DNA of 64,000 bases, from NCBI RefSeq assembly GCF_950023065.1, contig NC_088677.1, positions 33,377,230 to 33,441,229 of the forward strand. The letters are read 5' to 3'. Positions 47,994 through 62,513 of the stretch are shown in pieces. Under the pieces are notes generated by a model. The model made no database searches and was not told the origin of the DNA. It was given only the letters and a program-made list of their open reading frames with translations. The DNA is from Planococcus citri. Lineage: Eukaryota; Arthropoda; Insecta; Hemiptera; Pseudococcidae. A program made the translations under genes and the position numbers. Numbering within the stretch: the first letter of the stretch is position 1; every line of letters begins with the position of its first letter.

Positions 47994-50900
47994 GTAAGTA
48001 CGATTTACATCTCCAAGCTTTGCTATGAAATGTTCATTTTTAATGGGTGGTACGAGTAACTGGCTCGGTTCGTATTGATATTGAAGTTCGATTTATAGAA
48101 ATCTAACGATCACTTTACGAAACATTTTAAGACTTTTTTTTTTTTTTGATCATCGGTACCTTTTATGGTATTCGTACGAACCATAAATAGGTATCGAGTA
48201 GGTGGTAATTTCGTCAAACCACGCATTTCCAATCGTAAAACTTATTCCCATTCGTGTTGTGTCTTTTTAAGTTCACTTTACCAATTCGTGTAAATATTTC
48301 TTGGGGTTTTAATCCAAAATCTATCACAACCTTGGAGTAAACTTGATGAAAAACGAAGGATGTTGCTTTCTTCGATGATAAGTTTATCTTGTCATTAAAC
48401 TTGAATTTTGTTATGTAACATCATTCTGTTTAAATGATTAGGTAATTTGAATCGTTTTCAATGTATCCACTAGAGTATTTATGTACTTAGAGAAGATAGA
48501 ACTAAAATCCACTTGTCAAATATTATGACTTGATAAGTTTTATCAGTCGTTTTTCTGATCAATACTTACTCAAATAGGGATCCATCCGAATAAATGATGT
48601 GATAAAAATGCGAACATAGTACTCGTCCAAATCATCTTTTCATGCAGATGAAACTGAAGCATGTATTTATGCAACACCAAATTCATTTATGCACATGTGG
48701 TTGTAATACTTACATGTGACAGGGGCTATAAGATATACTTATACATAAGTATCTCGACAACTGAAAATTTTCATGGGTGAAAAATTGAGTGAATGGAGAA
48801 AGAGCATTTTTTGGACATTGATCCCAGTTTATTATTATTTTATGTGGCGATGATGTTTGGTCGCGAATTGGGTAGGTATGTTTATAGTCGTGATTCGTGA
48901 GATCGTTGTTCGTGAAAACAAGTAAAGTTGTTATTATTGTAATCAAATTAATTATTGATTTGTAAATACGACTGTGAAATTTTTAAAAATATTGATTAAA
49001 ATCTAAAAATTTGAATTTTATTTTGCTGCAATTTCGCGAGAAGGAGAATTTCAAAAAAATCACAAAATCAAAACGTTTTAGCACCAAAAACCAAAACTGA
49101 AATTAAAACTGAAATGTTGCGGAATTGAAACCAAAACTTAAAACGTTTGAAACATATTATACCCTTGCTTCTGCAGCGTGTAGGTAGGATAAATATTACC
49201 TACTCATTAAAACTCTGTAAGTATTGCATGATTATACCAAGTACGTAGCAGAAACACCATGTTTATCAAGTTGCGGTACAAGCAAGTACATCACGAGTAG
49301 GTGTACCGGTACCCATATTTTTGTTCGCGAGAAAGGGATGAGAAAAAATGAAACAGTGTACTAAGTGTCTGTGTAGGCAGCATTTGTAGTAAGTAAATAT
49401 GTGGGCATAAGAAGTGGAAATTCTCAAAACATGTTAAGGCGTTGTAAATCAAATCTATATAAATAAGATTTGCAGCAATCAAGAACAAAGTTTTAGAATT
49501 TCATTTAAACTTTATAAGATGTTTGTTTCTAAATCCTAAATTAATTATTTGATTGTTTCGAAGAACTTGTGTTAGTTGGAAAAATTCTTTAAAAATAGTT
49601 CGAATATAGCAATTAGGTCGGCGTGTAACTTGTAATGAAGAAAATTTCATTCATGATTAACTTATTTGTAGTACGAATCCGAGAAGATAATACGAGTAGA
49701 TATACCTACCTTTCTACATAAAATAACAAAATTGAACATCGTCATTTTGGAATTCGTATTTACTTATTTCGATTGCATACTTTTTATGCGAATGAGTACT
49801 CAACAATGAATTAATTCATCCTCATCTAACATTGTAAAAAAATCTATGCCTACTTAGATACCTATGCATGTAGGGTAGGTACTCGAAACCCGAACTTCAA
49901 TCATTTTAATCTGGTCAAAATATACTAATTATTCGAATTCAAAATCCTGTCAACTTCAGACGCAAGCTTACAAAAATATTATACAGCCAAAAACTAAACG
50001 TAATAAGTATTGTGTTTATTGCACAGTTTTCTGTTTGCGAGGGGAAAAAAGTGAGATATAAAAAGCAAAAGCACGTAGAAACGTTAAGTTAATATATCGC
50101 TGTGATACTTGGTCTTCTAAAACGGAGCAAAGTTCATGACAAAAATTTTTACACAATCTGGGTGATAACTTGCTCTCAGTAAAAATAATGTTTGGAATTC
50201 GTGCAGAATTCGTATCGTTCCTTTCAAACGGATGAGGTGTTGTAAGGAACACCTACAGGCGAATGGTAACTGATGTCTTTAATGATAGGCACCATACAAA
50301 AAGCGAGCTCGCAGGCCATATTCCTTCTCTTTTAAGGATTCGATATCTCGAACAAGATCGAAATCTTTTAAATTGTTAAAATAATACGCTCGTCCAACGT
50401 TGAAATGGGGCAATTATTCTATCGTTTCGAATTAAAGTCGTTCAGATGGAGTTACTGGAAAAGATTTGATGCGAAAGTTGAGAAATGTTCTATACTACGA
50501 GTACCTTACTGCGTCTTATAACTTCGCAATAAAAATACCTACTTCTAAAGTAGGTAAATCAAAAAACTTCATTTGGAACATTGAACTTGATTTTTAATAG
50601 CTTTAAACCTATCTCAGCCACTACCTAATAACGTTGGTTCACCAACCCCACTTTTAACCATGTGTATGGCCATCATTAAAATGGCAATTTTCACTATTTC
50701 AAAGCTTCATAGGTAGATATAATTTTCAACTGAAGTAAAAAAAACAAAAATCCTTACTCTCTCTTTGTTAACCAAACGGTCGTAAAATTAATCAGCTTTA
50801 CAAAATGTATCACATAATGAACCAACATTTTAAGTTTCAAAGTTTGAACTTAATCTGTTTATGCTTCCACCGGAGTTATCGTGTCACAAAAAAAAGACAA

Positions 50901-52143
50901 AGTCTAACCCAAGTGATTATGATAGCGAACGAAGTCCCGAGAACAGTGCAAAAAAGTTGAAAAGATATTTTCCCGGAAATTGTTCTAAAATTGATACCAA
51001 CAGCGAAAAATCCTATTACAAATTACGATGAAAATGCCTTCTCTTTCGCGTTGAATTTTTTTCACTCTGCTTCCCTTTCCGGCAAAAATTCGCAAAAAAA
51101 AATCGATAAATAATTATATTATTTTAGATGATGTAATTTACGGCGAACGGTGGATTATTAGATGGGTCAATAGGTCATTCTTCTTCTCTACTTTATTAAC
51201 TGGCTCTATAAACACATAATAATGAAATTTTTAGTCTCATTTTAGAAGAATCCGCATTCCGCAACCAACTCGAATCTACGAAGAAATTGCCAGTAGCTTC
51301 AATTCCATATGATTTTAATTTTGAATCGTGTGAATAAAGTTATTGGGTAGGTACCTAAAAAGTGACATTCTCTGTTGTTGGAATGAGCGTTCCTCCCCCC
51401 CCCCTCCCCAAACAAATCTCATGTATGTATTACCTACTTTTATCCGGAATTTTTTCACGGAATCCATCAATTTTTATTTCTTTAGTGAAAATAATCTTGG
51501 GACCATTTTGGGCTATTTGGAAAATGAAACGCTCGAAACTTTTAGGTGATTTGCATGAAGCTTGAACAAAGAGTTTTTACTACAAAAATGATAAGAACTA
51601 AAGTTATAAAACATTAAATTTCAAATTGCTTTAACATCTTTAGTTTTTTTCCAGGAGGCTTCATTTTCGAGATATATTTGCAAAAAACCACATTGTCTAA
51701 AATTGAAAATGGGATGCTTAAGTAAAGCTTGATTTGCTCTGAAAAAGTGAATGGCGAACGAAGGGTTTCACAAATAAAAGATACCGATTTAAGAACTGAA
51801 GTTTTGGAAATTGAACTTCCCATAATTTTTATTGTTTTATTATTTTTTTTAGAGGCTTCATGCTCTGCATTTCAAGGGATATTAATTGTGCTCGGTACCA
51901 GTGCCGAAAACAGTATTGCACTTTTGATGGTATGAAAAAATTCAATAATATAAAAAAACTAAATGGCGTTTTTCGATACCTATTTTTGAAAAAATAATTT
52001 CTAGATTGAAAATAAGTGCAAAATTACCCTAAGAAATTCCAAAAAAAATTGTCCCTTATTTTAGAAGCATTTTATCAGTGGTACCTATCTACTTAGGATC
52101 TTAGAAGAAAGACAAATCAAGTTTCTTTTCTCGCCTAAGTAAA
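47994..52143. other. Non-coding stretch, possible first intron of the 47.9-kb gene
   Basis: No exon with family resemblance or convincing splice borders. Many TAGGTA/TACCTA and CGAGTA words. Open frames on both strands are short and A+T-biased. Confidence 0.45.
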
Positions 52144-52804
52144 TGTGATCTGTCACGAGAAAACCAGGTTAGTGTACAAAACGTAAATTTTACAGGACGG
52201 ACATTTGAAGTTTTGAATCTTTGTGTTCGGCGATCTAAGATTCGTAGGTCTCTGAAACTTGGACCACTTTTGGCCACAAGGGGTGCCAACATGACCTGAC
52301 ATTTTTTTTTCAAAATCAGGGTTGCCAAAGGCCAATAATCGACATTTCCCTAAATCGATTTTTTCGTTTTTTTAAAATTTTGCGCCAAAAATTTCGCGAA
52401 AACTACTAAGAATGAATTATTAATATAAAATAAAGTTATTTATTGAGTTTTTCAATTTTTTCAAAAATTTTGTTCAAGGTGAAAAGAGTTGATTTTTTCA
52501 GCTTAAGCCTCATTCAAATTTCAATAAAATGGCACTAATCCTCCAAATGTGGGCCGATTGCCCCAAAAATTTGCATATTGACTCCCCGAACATACCTTTC
52601 AAGAAAATGACAAAAAAAATTTTTTCAATTTTTTTTTGTAGTTGCTCTATTTTTTCAACTTTGAATTTAGGGTCAAAAGAATCGTTCGCGAACGTTTTAA
52701 CCACCACAGGCGGATTCTGCACACTAAGTACTACCAATATCCATAAAAAAAAAACAAATCGATTTTTTGGACACTATAACCTGGTTTTCTCGTGACAGAC
52801 CACA
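52144..52804. mobile_element. 661-bp non-autonomous DNA transposon
   Basis: The left end begins TGTGATCTGTCACGAGAAAA and continues CCAGGTTA; the reverse complement of the right end begins TGTGGTCTGTCACGAGAAAA and continues CCAGGTTA. That is 27 of 28 identical, then GTGT on both sides after a two-base shift. No convincing target duplication was seen. Frames on both strands inside it (52101-52335, 52510-52795) are not family-like. The superfamily is unresolved. Confidence 0.75.
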
Positions 52805-55800
52805 AATACGAAGAGAACAAATTTGCAAAAAATAGTTTATGTAGACATAGTTTTGTAAAAATTAACATAAAAATCATGAAATTAAAAAAAAAAAATGTAA
52901 CATAAAGGTTAAAGGTATTTCATGATGATACTAGCAAAATATTTGATACAAGAATTTAAAAAATGCAATTTTTTTTCTGTAAATTTGTTGCCTATTTCAG
53001 CAAGAGAGAGATTTCATTCGTCCTTGTAAACAAATAAATTACTACTACAGTAGGGAAAAAACATTCTAAACTATTTTATAAGGTAATTTTGTGCTTACTT
53101 TTTCAAAATAAATAATATGTAGTTATTTTCTCAAAAATATTTTTGATGTACATCAAAAAACATCATTACATTTTTTAATATGACGTTCTATATAAAAAGG
53201 GTTAATTTTGAGCAATTTTATCTCATTGACTTCATCTTATAGTATCTATATTATTTTCTAATTCCAATTTTTCAATCTAATTTTTTCTCATCTTTGAAAG
53301 TGGCAACGAAACCGTAGACAAATAGCCCTTAAAATGCAGCACAAAACGAAAAAAGTACATAGCGTCAAGTTAATAAGAACCTCCCAGTACTAAAATAGTT
53401 TGAAATTTCAATTTGTGGCTATTTTGAAAACATTCAAAAATGTCCCTTCCATCCATCAAAAAATCGCGTAGACCTCCAGTTCGCACCATTTGTCATCGTT
53501 TTATGACCTGATCGACGTGCAAAATATGAAAAAAAAATCAATGACTCATCGTGCACATTTTGGCTGATTTTGGCTTAAAACGACCCTGCGATAATGAAAA
53601 GTTCAACTTTTAATTAACCTGAAAGTTCAGTTTTGTGTGTTTTAAATTTTGGTTGCTAATTTTTAATTTTCCTCGTATTTTCTTTAAATTTAAATCCTCG
53701 CAAACGAATTTGCTCTAAATTTAACAAGTTCTGACGAAATACAAGCCATCAAAGTTTGACAGTTTTGAGGTAGTGAGGAGGGCGAGCTGAAGGGAATAAT
53801 TATTATTTCACGAGACTACCGAATGGAATTTGTAAAATAAAATCAATCGAAATCGAAGGTTCCGACATGATTTCTAGTAATTAATTCGCTCCTTTTATTG
53901 CGTGAAACTTTAATTAATCTGGTTCAACGGCGAACTGATTATGCAAATCTATTAACATGGGACTGTTTTCAACAACTGACGAGTTAGTTTTTGTGAAATC
54001 CGTTCTCAACTATGATATCTGAGAAAGTTGATTTATCTACGCCAGTATTTCACATAGAACAGTCCCCTCACCCAATTCTTCAATAAATTTCTCCCAATTC
54101 TCCCCTTTCTCTAAAGAGTGGGGTTTTTGGCGAGTTTTTTGTCAAAAAAGTATCTACAACAGCGATAATTACCACGTACCTTCATAAAGTAATTTTTCTC
54201 CGCATTTTAACACGTATATCCGAGAAAAATTGTTATGATTAATTTACACGTAACATTTATCAAATATCCAAGCATCAAACTTTGCTCGTCCTGAATATTT
54301 TTTTTTTTTTTTTAACGAGACGAGATATTTTATCTCGCTACAAAAGGCAGATGACCTTTTCCAAAGGCATAATTAAAAATAATGTATTCGTTTTTCTGTG
54401 TTTGAAAATGCAAATTTATGATAAATTTATTCGGTTATAAAATGCGAAAAATTAATTTCCACTATGACAGTGTAACGACAGATTCGAAGATTAATTTTTG
54501 CAACAAATCGTTGATGAACTCGGAGGTGACAAGCATTCAATTTTCCAAAACAACGTATTTCTACCACGACAATATAATTCTTTCAAGAAAAACGACCGTG
54601 TATCGGACACCTAATTCATTTTTAGGCTTTTTTTTTCGCTCTCTCCGTATTTTCTCAATAAAAAGGAAATTGAAGATCTGTGCAAGAACGCTCGTTCTTA
54701 TAATACGAACCACTCGTAGGTAATTTCACGAACCGGTAAACTATTTACGAGTATACAACTGCGTCTGTCGGTCGCGTCGATAGGCAGGAAAAAATCCGAA
54801 TTTTCTCTCATAAATGTTATAATATGGTACCTACACGAGACGAGGAAAAAAATCGCGTAACATATAGGTCGAAATTGTTCGTTCGCAAATGAAGATCTGC
54901 GAAAAAGTTTGCTGACAAATGTCGCACGCATAACGTCGTTTTAATCTCTACAAACGAATATTTCGGGCATGACGTCTCCTTTTTCGATGTGGAAAACTTG
55001 AGTACTCGTAGATATAGGCAAGGCACCGTACGCATTCGTTAGAGGTGCTTGTGTTAACACTTCCCGAAACAGAATTGCTATAGCTAGGTATTAATAAACA
55101 GGGTCGTGTTTTCTTGAGCGAATAGAGTTGTGGACCTGTTACCCGGGGCTTAAAATTTTCCATCCGATGCTAATACATTCGTCGTCGTCGTAGTTGTCGG
55201 CTCCTCGTATATGTACCAACTACTACCTACTATATACCTACATCTTTTTTTTTTTTCATCATTATTATTTGGAAATACTCGTACCTATATGCCGTTAAAG
55301 TAGTTCATTAATACCGGAGACGAAATAATTATCGCGAATAAGGAGCAGTTATATTATCATTATCGGGTTTTTGGGTCAACCTTTTTCTTTTACCATTGCT
55401 GCTTGTTTTAACTGGAAAATTTATACCGAGTGTTTTTATTCGAGCGTTATTCTATGGCTGTTTGAATTAACTATTTTAAACTTGTAATGTCCAATGTGCG
55501 TTTTTTTGTTCCGTTTTATTTTGTCTGTAAGCATTTTGAAATTAAAACTGCCGCCGTCGTTTTATTTCGTTAGTGGGTACTTACTTTTTATATTGCATAT
55601 ACATACATAAAGTACGTAGAAAAATATGGCGGAAAAAATATATATATGGGCTGGGTTATAAAGAAAAATTTCCAAGAGACGTTTCGGAATTTTTGAAAAA
55701 AAAAGTTTTTATATTTTTTTGGTATAAATTAAAAAGGGTGCTAAATTGAAAATGCCGCAGTGCCCCTATTTTTAGGCCTAAGTTATAGAAATCTACCGTG

Positions 55801-58151
55801 GAGAATTGTTTGGTATACGGATAAGTGTAGGTATACGTACGCTACCAATTTTTCGTGGAATAATCTCTTTATGCCTGCTCTTTTTACTGAACTATTGATA
55901 AACTGCAAATAAAAATCTTGAAATTAATATTGGCTCAGAATATGGTAGGTACCCTCGATTTTGAAGTCTTTCCTTAAAAAGATGACTCGCTACATTATTC
56001 TAATGTATTTTCAAGAGTTTTACGTTATCTCAGACTGTTTTCAACCAATAATTGACTCGAAACTTAGTGCGAGTGGTAACAAGGTACCTACTGAGGGGCA
56101 ATGATCTCGAACTTTTCAACATTTTTGAGTTTCAACGATGACTTTGAAGTTTACTTTGAAAAATCAAAATCACTCAGGAACGTTGTTCAAATTCTGGAAA
56201 AGAGCCAAAAATAATTTTCATGTTTTTCGGTGTTTTCAACCGCTTGTTTCTTTTGCTAGGAATTTATTATGCTTAAATGGTTATAAATCATACTTACCTA
56301 ATTTCAACAAAACTAATCTAGGTACCTAAGTACCTAGATCGCTAGAAAAGTTTTAGATAGTAAAGTTCATTTTGTAATTTTTAATGAATTTTTTAAACTT
56401 CAAAAAATTGTTGTCGAGACAAATTTTTTATAAAATACCTATATGTTTTTTCTAACGATGCGATAAATGAACGTTTAGGAGTAATTATTTTCATTTTGAT
56501 ACAGTGAGGGGACTGAACTGCTACAAGGAAATATTATAGTAATTTTCTCCTAATGTGGATTATCAGAAATATTCCTTAGGGAAGGAATATTTGCCGACTA
56601 CCTGACTAGCTCATAGTTATGCAGCTTTATCTACCTCAATGCACAAAGTGAGATGTTGCAATACTATAAATAAAAATAGTCATCTCAGAACCAATTACTT
56701 ATGGGTTTTTATTACAGATGTTATGTAATACAAGTAATTGAACAATATTATACCAACTGATTACAAGCAAGCCTAGGCTATAATTAATTTGAGTGTGAGA
56801 TAGGTAGGATGTTTTGGACAGGCGGATGTTTTGGACAGTTGCTGGTTTGACGAGTTGGTTTGATTTTTTTTACGGGGTTTTCACTATTATGTGGCAATGT
56901 CATACCACAACTGATATTTGACAACATTTACCAGATACCAACTCGTGTGATAAAAATATTTCAGCTTTTGTTTTGAAGTGCTGTTTTTGGAAAAAAAATT
57001 TGTCTCACATTTTGAGCTTCAGAACCAAATTTGGAGCCATTAGGTATAGCTGATTTTTTTATTCTTGGCAAATTTTTGAAAGTGGTATGACGATATCCCT
57101 ACTTTTCTCTACAAAAATCTTTTAAAGGGCCAGAGAGTAAGTTTTTGTCCTATGTTTGAGTTGAAGGAGCTAATATTAAATTTTGAAAAAGAAAGACGTT
57201 CTTGAATTTAAAAATGGTGGAGAAAATAGGTGGTGCATCGAAAAGCTGGCAGTTTTTTTTACCTAGGACGAAAGTTCTATGAAATTATTGATCTTCGGCC
57301 CCAAACTCGGTGAATTTACTGCTATCAATTGCAAGTAAAGTAGGTTAATACCTACTCAAAAACTCGTTTAGTTAAATTTGGCTCACTTTTGGTGAACTAC
57401 CCATTTTGATGGGCAAAAATTTGATGCATTTTTTCTATTATTCGGGTAGCCTTAGCCGCCTTAGGTACCCTTTATTCTCTCAAGATTACTCGATTATAGG
57501 TTTTTATTCAAATTTCCAGATGGGTTTTCCACTGTAGGGACTTCCAATAAATTTGAAAGTAATTATTCGCTGTTTTAAAATCATGCATTCGGGGGACCAT
57601 TTTTGATTTTTTCAAGGACTACATTGCGTTCAAAAAGTCACAAACTCCTCAAAATAATGGGAAAAGTTCTGTGTTTTTTCAGTAGGTAATGAAATAATAA
57701 TTGGTACGGGAACGATTTTTCGGAAAGTTTGAGCAAGGGAAAAATAGTTTTTTCCCATAATTATCCAAATCTATTTCCAAATCGCAAAAGTCATAATTAT
57801 GGTGATATGGAAAATTTCAAAAACTATCAGTTAGTTATAGGTACTTTTTCTGAAAGTTGATAAAATTAGAAGAGAAATGCCATTCCGAATTTACAGAAAA
57901 AATTGAACTTTGAATGTAGAAATCGAATTTTTTTTTTTGGAATGTACCTACTCTCAAAGTTTTTCCACTCAATCTTTTTGAAAAAAATTCCACATTCAGA
58001 TACGAATATCTATTTATTTGATGTTCTCACCTTTGTCTTTGAAAAATTTGCACTTCATTCTCAAACACGAGATAATCCTCCATGCATATTATTATTTTTA
58101 TTACTTAATCTGAAGCCGATAATTTGCGAAATATCATTTCTGAATCTAATT
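52805..58151. other. Long non-coding stretch with a dispersed-repeat copy
   Basis: No gene supported. 53929-53959 repeats the 31 bases at 36734-36764. A possible small foldback (GGGACTGTT at about 53958 with AACAGTCCC at about 54058-54066) follows it. A tandem pair of GGATGTTTTGGACAG lies at 56807-56821 and 56824-56838. Frames at 54418-54723 and 57903-58247 have no recognisable relatives; the latter crosses the left end of the MITE at 58154. Confidence 0.45.
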
Positions 58152-58508
58152 TACAGGGTGGCTCGCATGCCATGTCAAATAAAAAAAAACCCTGTTTTCT
58201 ACTCACCAATACGAACAAAAAAATATATAAGGTACCTACCTACATGATAAGCCTATAAGCCTCGTATTACAAAGTTATTACCCAGGTGCCGAATAACCGA
58301 TTTCAAAATGCACTAAAGTTCATAAAAATCAACCAACATACTCGTATTACCAAAAATTGTATAAAAGGGTATCAGTGCAAGTGCAACGTTGCCGCATCTG
58401 TTTAGCAGGGGGGGGGGGGGTTGGAACTTTTTGCAAAGAAATATTTTTCATTTCTCTTGATGAGTAGAATGCGTGTTTTTTTTCACATGACATGCGGGCC
58501 ATCCTGTA
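58152..58508. mobile_element. 353-bp TA-flanked MITE (Tc1/mariner type)
   Basis: The element proper is 58154-58506. The left end begins CAGGGTGGCTCGCATGCCAT and the reverse complement of the right end begins CAGGATGGCCCGCATGTCAT; similarity continues through AAAAAAAACC and TTCTACTCA to about 55 bases. TA flanks both ends (58152-58153 and 58507-58508). A run of 14 G lies inside near 58410. There is no transposase. The ends resemble those of the 155-bp element at 1306. Confidence 0.8.
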
Positions 58509-61500
58509 GGTGTATCTATTGAAAAGTTGTGACTATAATACAGAAAATAGTATGGTATTTGAAAGGGCCAAAATTTAGCATCAAGACAATCTTCGACGAG
58601 AAAATATTCCAGCGGTGTTATTAACAATTTTATTAACTTTTGTTGGCGCGATAGAAAGTAAAATATAATTAATAAACCGTAGGTAGAGATACCTATACCT
58701 ACGTGTCTCTCTATTCATTACAGCTAAGTAATCCGTACAGCAGATAGATACAATTCTCAAAAGTTTTCGTTCTACGATACGATATACGTTTAAAAGAAAG
58801 ATACTTTTCCTTTGTTACATTCGATATGAGGCATTTTGAAAAATAACTTATTGAAAAATTTTCGAAATACGGCAACGCGATGCGATGTTTACAAGAAATG
58901 AAAGGAGTGTTTCGGTATTATTGATAAAATTCATATAGTGTGAATTTTTTCGTTTTTATCACTACAGCAAATATATTATACTTCAATGAGTTAGTAATGT
59001 GGTGTGAACAAACATTGAAAATGTAATGAAATACCGGTACTATATTCTGTTTTCAAACAGATATAGGTACCTATGAGTATCTTTGATAAATTGCATTTGC
59101 TTTGGATAGGCTTGCGTGTGAAACGATTAATAAAGATTCTTACCAACTTTTTCCCCTTTTTCTTTCTATCTGTCCACTTATCTTTCTTTCGTTCTTTTTT
59201 TAACAGTATAAAATTTTTTTTATTTTTAGTTCAGAAACGTCGATTATTGTTCGCCGTAAATACAGTATCCGTGTGAAAAAGTTAGCTTTTTTAGATACCT
59301 ACTTCCTACATTACACTGACCAAACGAAGTTCACGTGTTGAAAAAATATACATAGAAAGATGAATTTCACTTTATGTTTAGGGGTTGACCTTCTAAACAA
59401 CGTGGTAAAAGTTTCAACCCCTCTATAGTATAGGGTTGACCGTGTAAAAACTAAAAAGGCAATATGCAATAACTTGTGAAAAGTGGGTTTTCACCTAAAT
59501 CTTCGCAGTGAACTGTACAAGAAAGAAATACTGTGTAAAGAAAAAGTTCCACTTTCAACTTTCCACCAAATAGGGTGGTCAAATGTTCAGTTTTTCTTAA
59601 TGTTGCATTATCCGGTTAATGTGGGGTGAAACATAGAGCTTTTTTTAACGCGCAAGAGAGAGAAAGAGAATGAGTAGGAAAAAAAAGATAAAAATAACGA
59701 TGAAAATTTATATGATTGCTGATTTCTATAATTGGCAATTTTAAAAATAAAACTAGTAAAAAACGAAGGTAACCCGAATAATAAAAAAATCATCCAAATT
59801 ACCACACTTTCTTTCTATATAAATGCCCATTCGGCCATTCGAGTTGTCTGATGAGTATACTTTCTCATTACATGCCGCGAAATCGTAGTCTATAAACCAT
59901 AAAACTTTATTAATTTGCGTGCATTTTTTAATTTCTTTTCCAAAGTAGGTACCTACCTACCTACGGATGTAGAAATAAACAACGTAAAAAAAGTGATTAA
60001 AAAATAAACAGACCGCGTTGTACTCGTAAAATGAACGAAAACGATGAAATACCCAAGATAGTGAAATGGCGAATAATAAAATCGTCTGTAAAGTAAAATA
60101 AAATAGAAAAATAATCCACCAAAATTCTTTTACAAACGTAGTTCTTGGTATCAATATCTGAAAAGGTACCAACATTAGGGAATACCATTGTGAAAAACTT
60201 ACGAAGGATTACTTCTGTTTTGTTTTTAATTCACAAACTTGACGCTTTTTCTCTCCTTTTTTTTTGCTTCCGAATTGTTTACATTCCGGTAATTGGAATT
60301 ATTTCTCGGTGTTTTTTTTGTCGCGTTCGTGTCCCTTTTTTTTACTGGAATGTCAATTAATTTTTTTTTCAAGGATGAATTTATTTTAAGTACCTTTTTT
60401 AAAAATTATGTCATGTTTTTTGCTCCTTTTTTTTCAACGTGGGAAAATTTATATCATCAGTTAATTTTAATTACTTAATTCAAAAATTTACTTTTTCAAA
60501 ATAGGTATTTAAATGGATGTGGCTTGTTCTCAGATTAATTTTTTTATGATTTTATAATTAAAAGTAATCGGTTTGAACAAATTTACATGTAGGATTGATA
60601 TATGCATTCATTAAGTAGAATGATGCCTACTTTAAATTTTATCTGTTTTTTATAACGTAATATGATTCATTAGTTCATTACTTGTCACATAAGAAATTTT
60701 TTTCATAAAATTACAAATGAACAAATCTGCACAATTTTCAGTTCAGTTTGGCAAGTTGCATTTTTGGGCCAAGTTTGAGCTCAATCAAACGAAGAAAATG
60801 ATACTGTCGCTGAAATTCTCATTAACGTTAGAAATATCTGATTTGAGAAAATTATAGCTTCATTTGTTCATTATCAAGTACCAAGCACATTTTCTTCTTA
60901 TTTCTCCTGAAAAGAACTTGAGGTACTCAGGTCTTTACAAGGCGCCATCTTTTTTGGGGAAGGAGGGAGAAAGCACCGATCCATGGAGTGCTCTATCCTT
61001 CTGACTCATTCTCATCTCCAGTATAGAAAGTTCCATTGATCACAATGGTCGAATAATTCGTCCTGGTAATACAGCAACCCAAAATACCTATGAAGTGTAT
61101 AATTTGCCTATCCCAGAAATTTAAGGGAGATTTTCAACTGAAAATTTATGACCTGATTTATAGTGTTTGAAATTCTATAAATTAGGTTTTCTTCATACTT
61201 TGTTCTTGGTATTTAATTTTTATTTCGGCCTCAATCTTACCTACTCATTACTTTGAAATCTTTGAAATGTACCTATTTGTACAAAGAATACGAGTAAGTA
61301 GGTACTTCTTGTAATTCTTTTTTGAATGTCTAAATATCCATTTCATTGTAATTTCATCCTTCACTCGTTCGTTTTTTTTGCTACAAAGTGTGTATTGGAA
61401 AAGTCAACAACATTAGGAAATGATTTTCGTTGAGAAAATATCGCGTTTGTGTACTTTGGGTGGAGCATGAGTAAAAAGTCATTTGAATTCAAACGGAATA

Positions 61501-62513
61501 TATTAAGAGAAAACAACACCATTGTAAACATAACGTTAAAACAAAGCTGGTAAGAATCAATACTTTTGAAACTAGACCAGTAATTCCAAAAAGGGCACCA
61601 TATCACGATTCCGTTGTAAATTAAAACTCCAAGTTTCCCAAAATGCATTGTTTTTATTCGCAGATTAGTTCCTTCATTGTGCGATATTATTTTGTCAGTT
61701 TCATCGCGTGACTTTCGAGAGAGGGAATTATTGGATTAGATTGATTTGATTGATGAAAAGATTGAACAATTTTTTTCATAGTAAATTACAAGTAGGTACA
61801 GACAAAATTTTCAAATTCAGATTTATTGCATCGAAAGATGATTTTCCTAGCCACTTAGGTATACATACATACAAAATATATCCACTTTCACAATTCAGTA
61901 TTAATTTTCATTTCATACTTATTTAAGGTTGAAGTTATACATTTTGATATCAAATGCACACTAGTTTTAAAAGCTCTCATTTGTATAGTAAATCATCGTG
62001 ACACTAAAATTAACATAAAAACTGTGAAAAAAAACTCAAGTCACCAATTTAAACAAGACGATATAATGTATATTTTGGTACTTCGGATATAGCATATCGT
62101 AAATTTTTATTTCAATATGGTCAAAAAAGTTTACTTTTACGTTTTCTCTTCAATTTATTTAATCGTAGTTGTTCTATAACAACGTACAGCCTGTCTGATT
62201 TATGAAATTTACAATACTTTGGCCACTCTCAGTGTCTCGGATGATCAACAATGTCCATTTTCAGCCTTCCACACGGACCGGTGAAGATGAATTTTCGAAA
62301 TGGATTACACGCACCTAATTTCGAACTATAGCTGCTTTCTTCCTTGACATTTTTTATTTTTATGTTTTAAACCAGCAGCTGTAAAAAACCATTTCTTTGG
62401 AAACTCGCTAAAAATTCAGTATTTCTTCTCCACACGCTTTAGAGCTTCATAAAACGAAAATTTATGATTTTTGTTGATATTCGATTCTCCGATAAAAAAA
62501 AATAAAAAGTTGA
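58509..62513. other. Non-coding stretch, no gene supported
   Basis: A+T-rich with short frames only; the 95-codon minus-strand frame 61361-61648 has no recognisable relatives. Simple TAGGTACCTACC tracts occur (for example near 59946-59963). Confidence 0.45.

Noticed and set aside
54418..54723. 101-codon plus-strand frame
   Set aside because: No recognisable domain, no splice signals and A+T-driven composition; probably chance.
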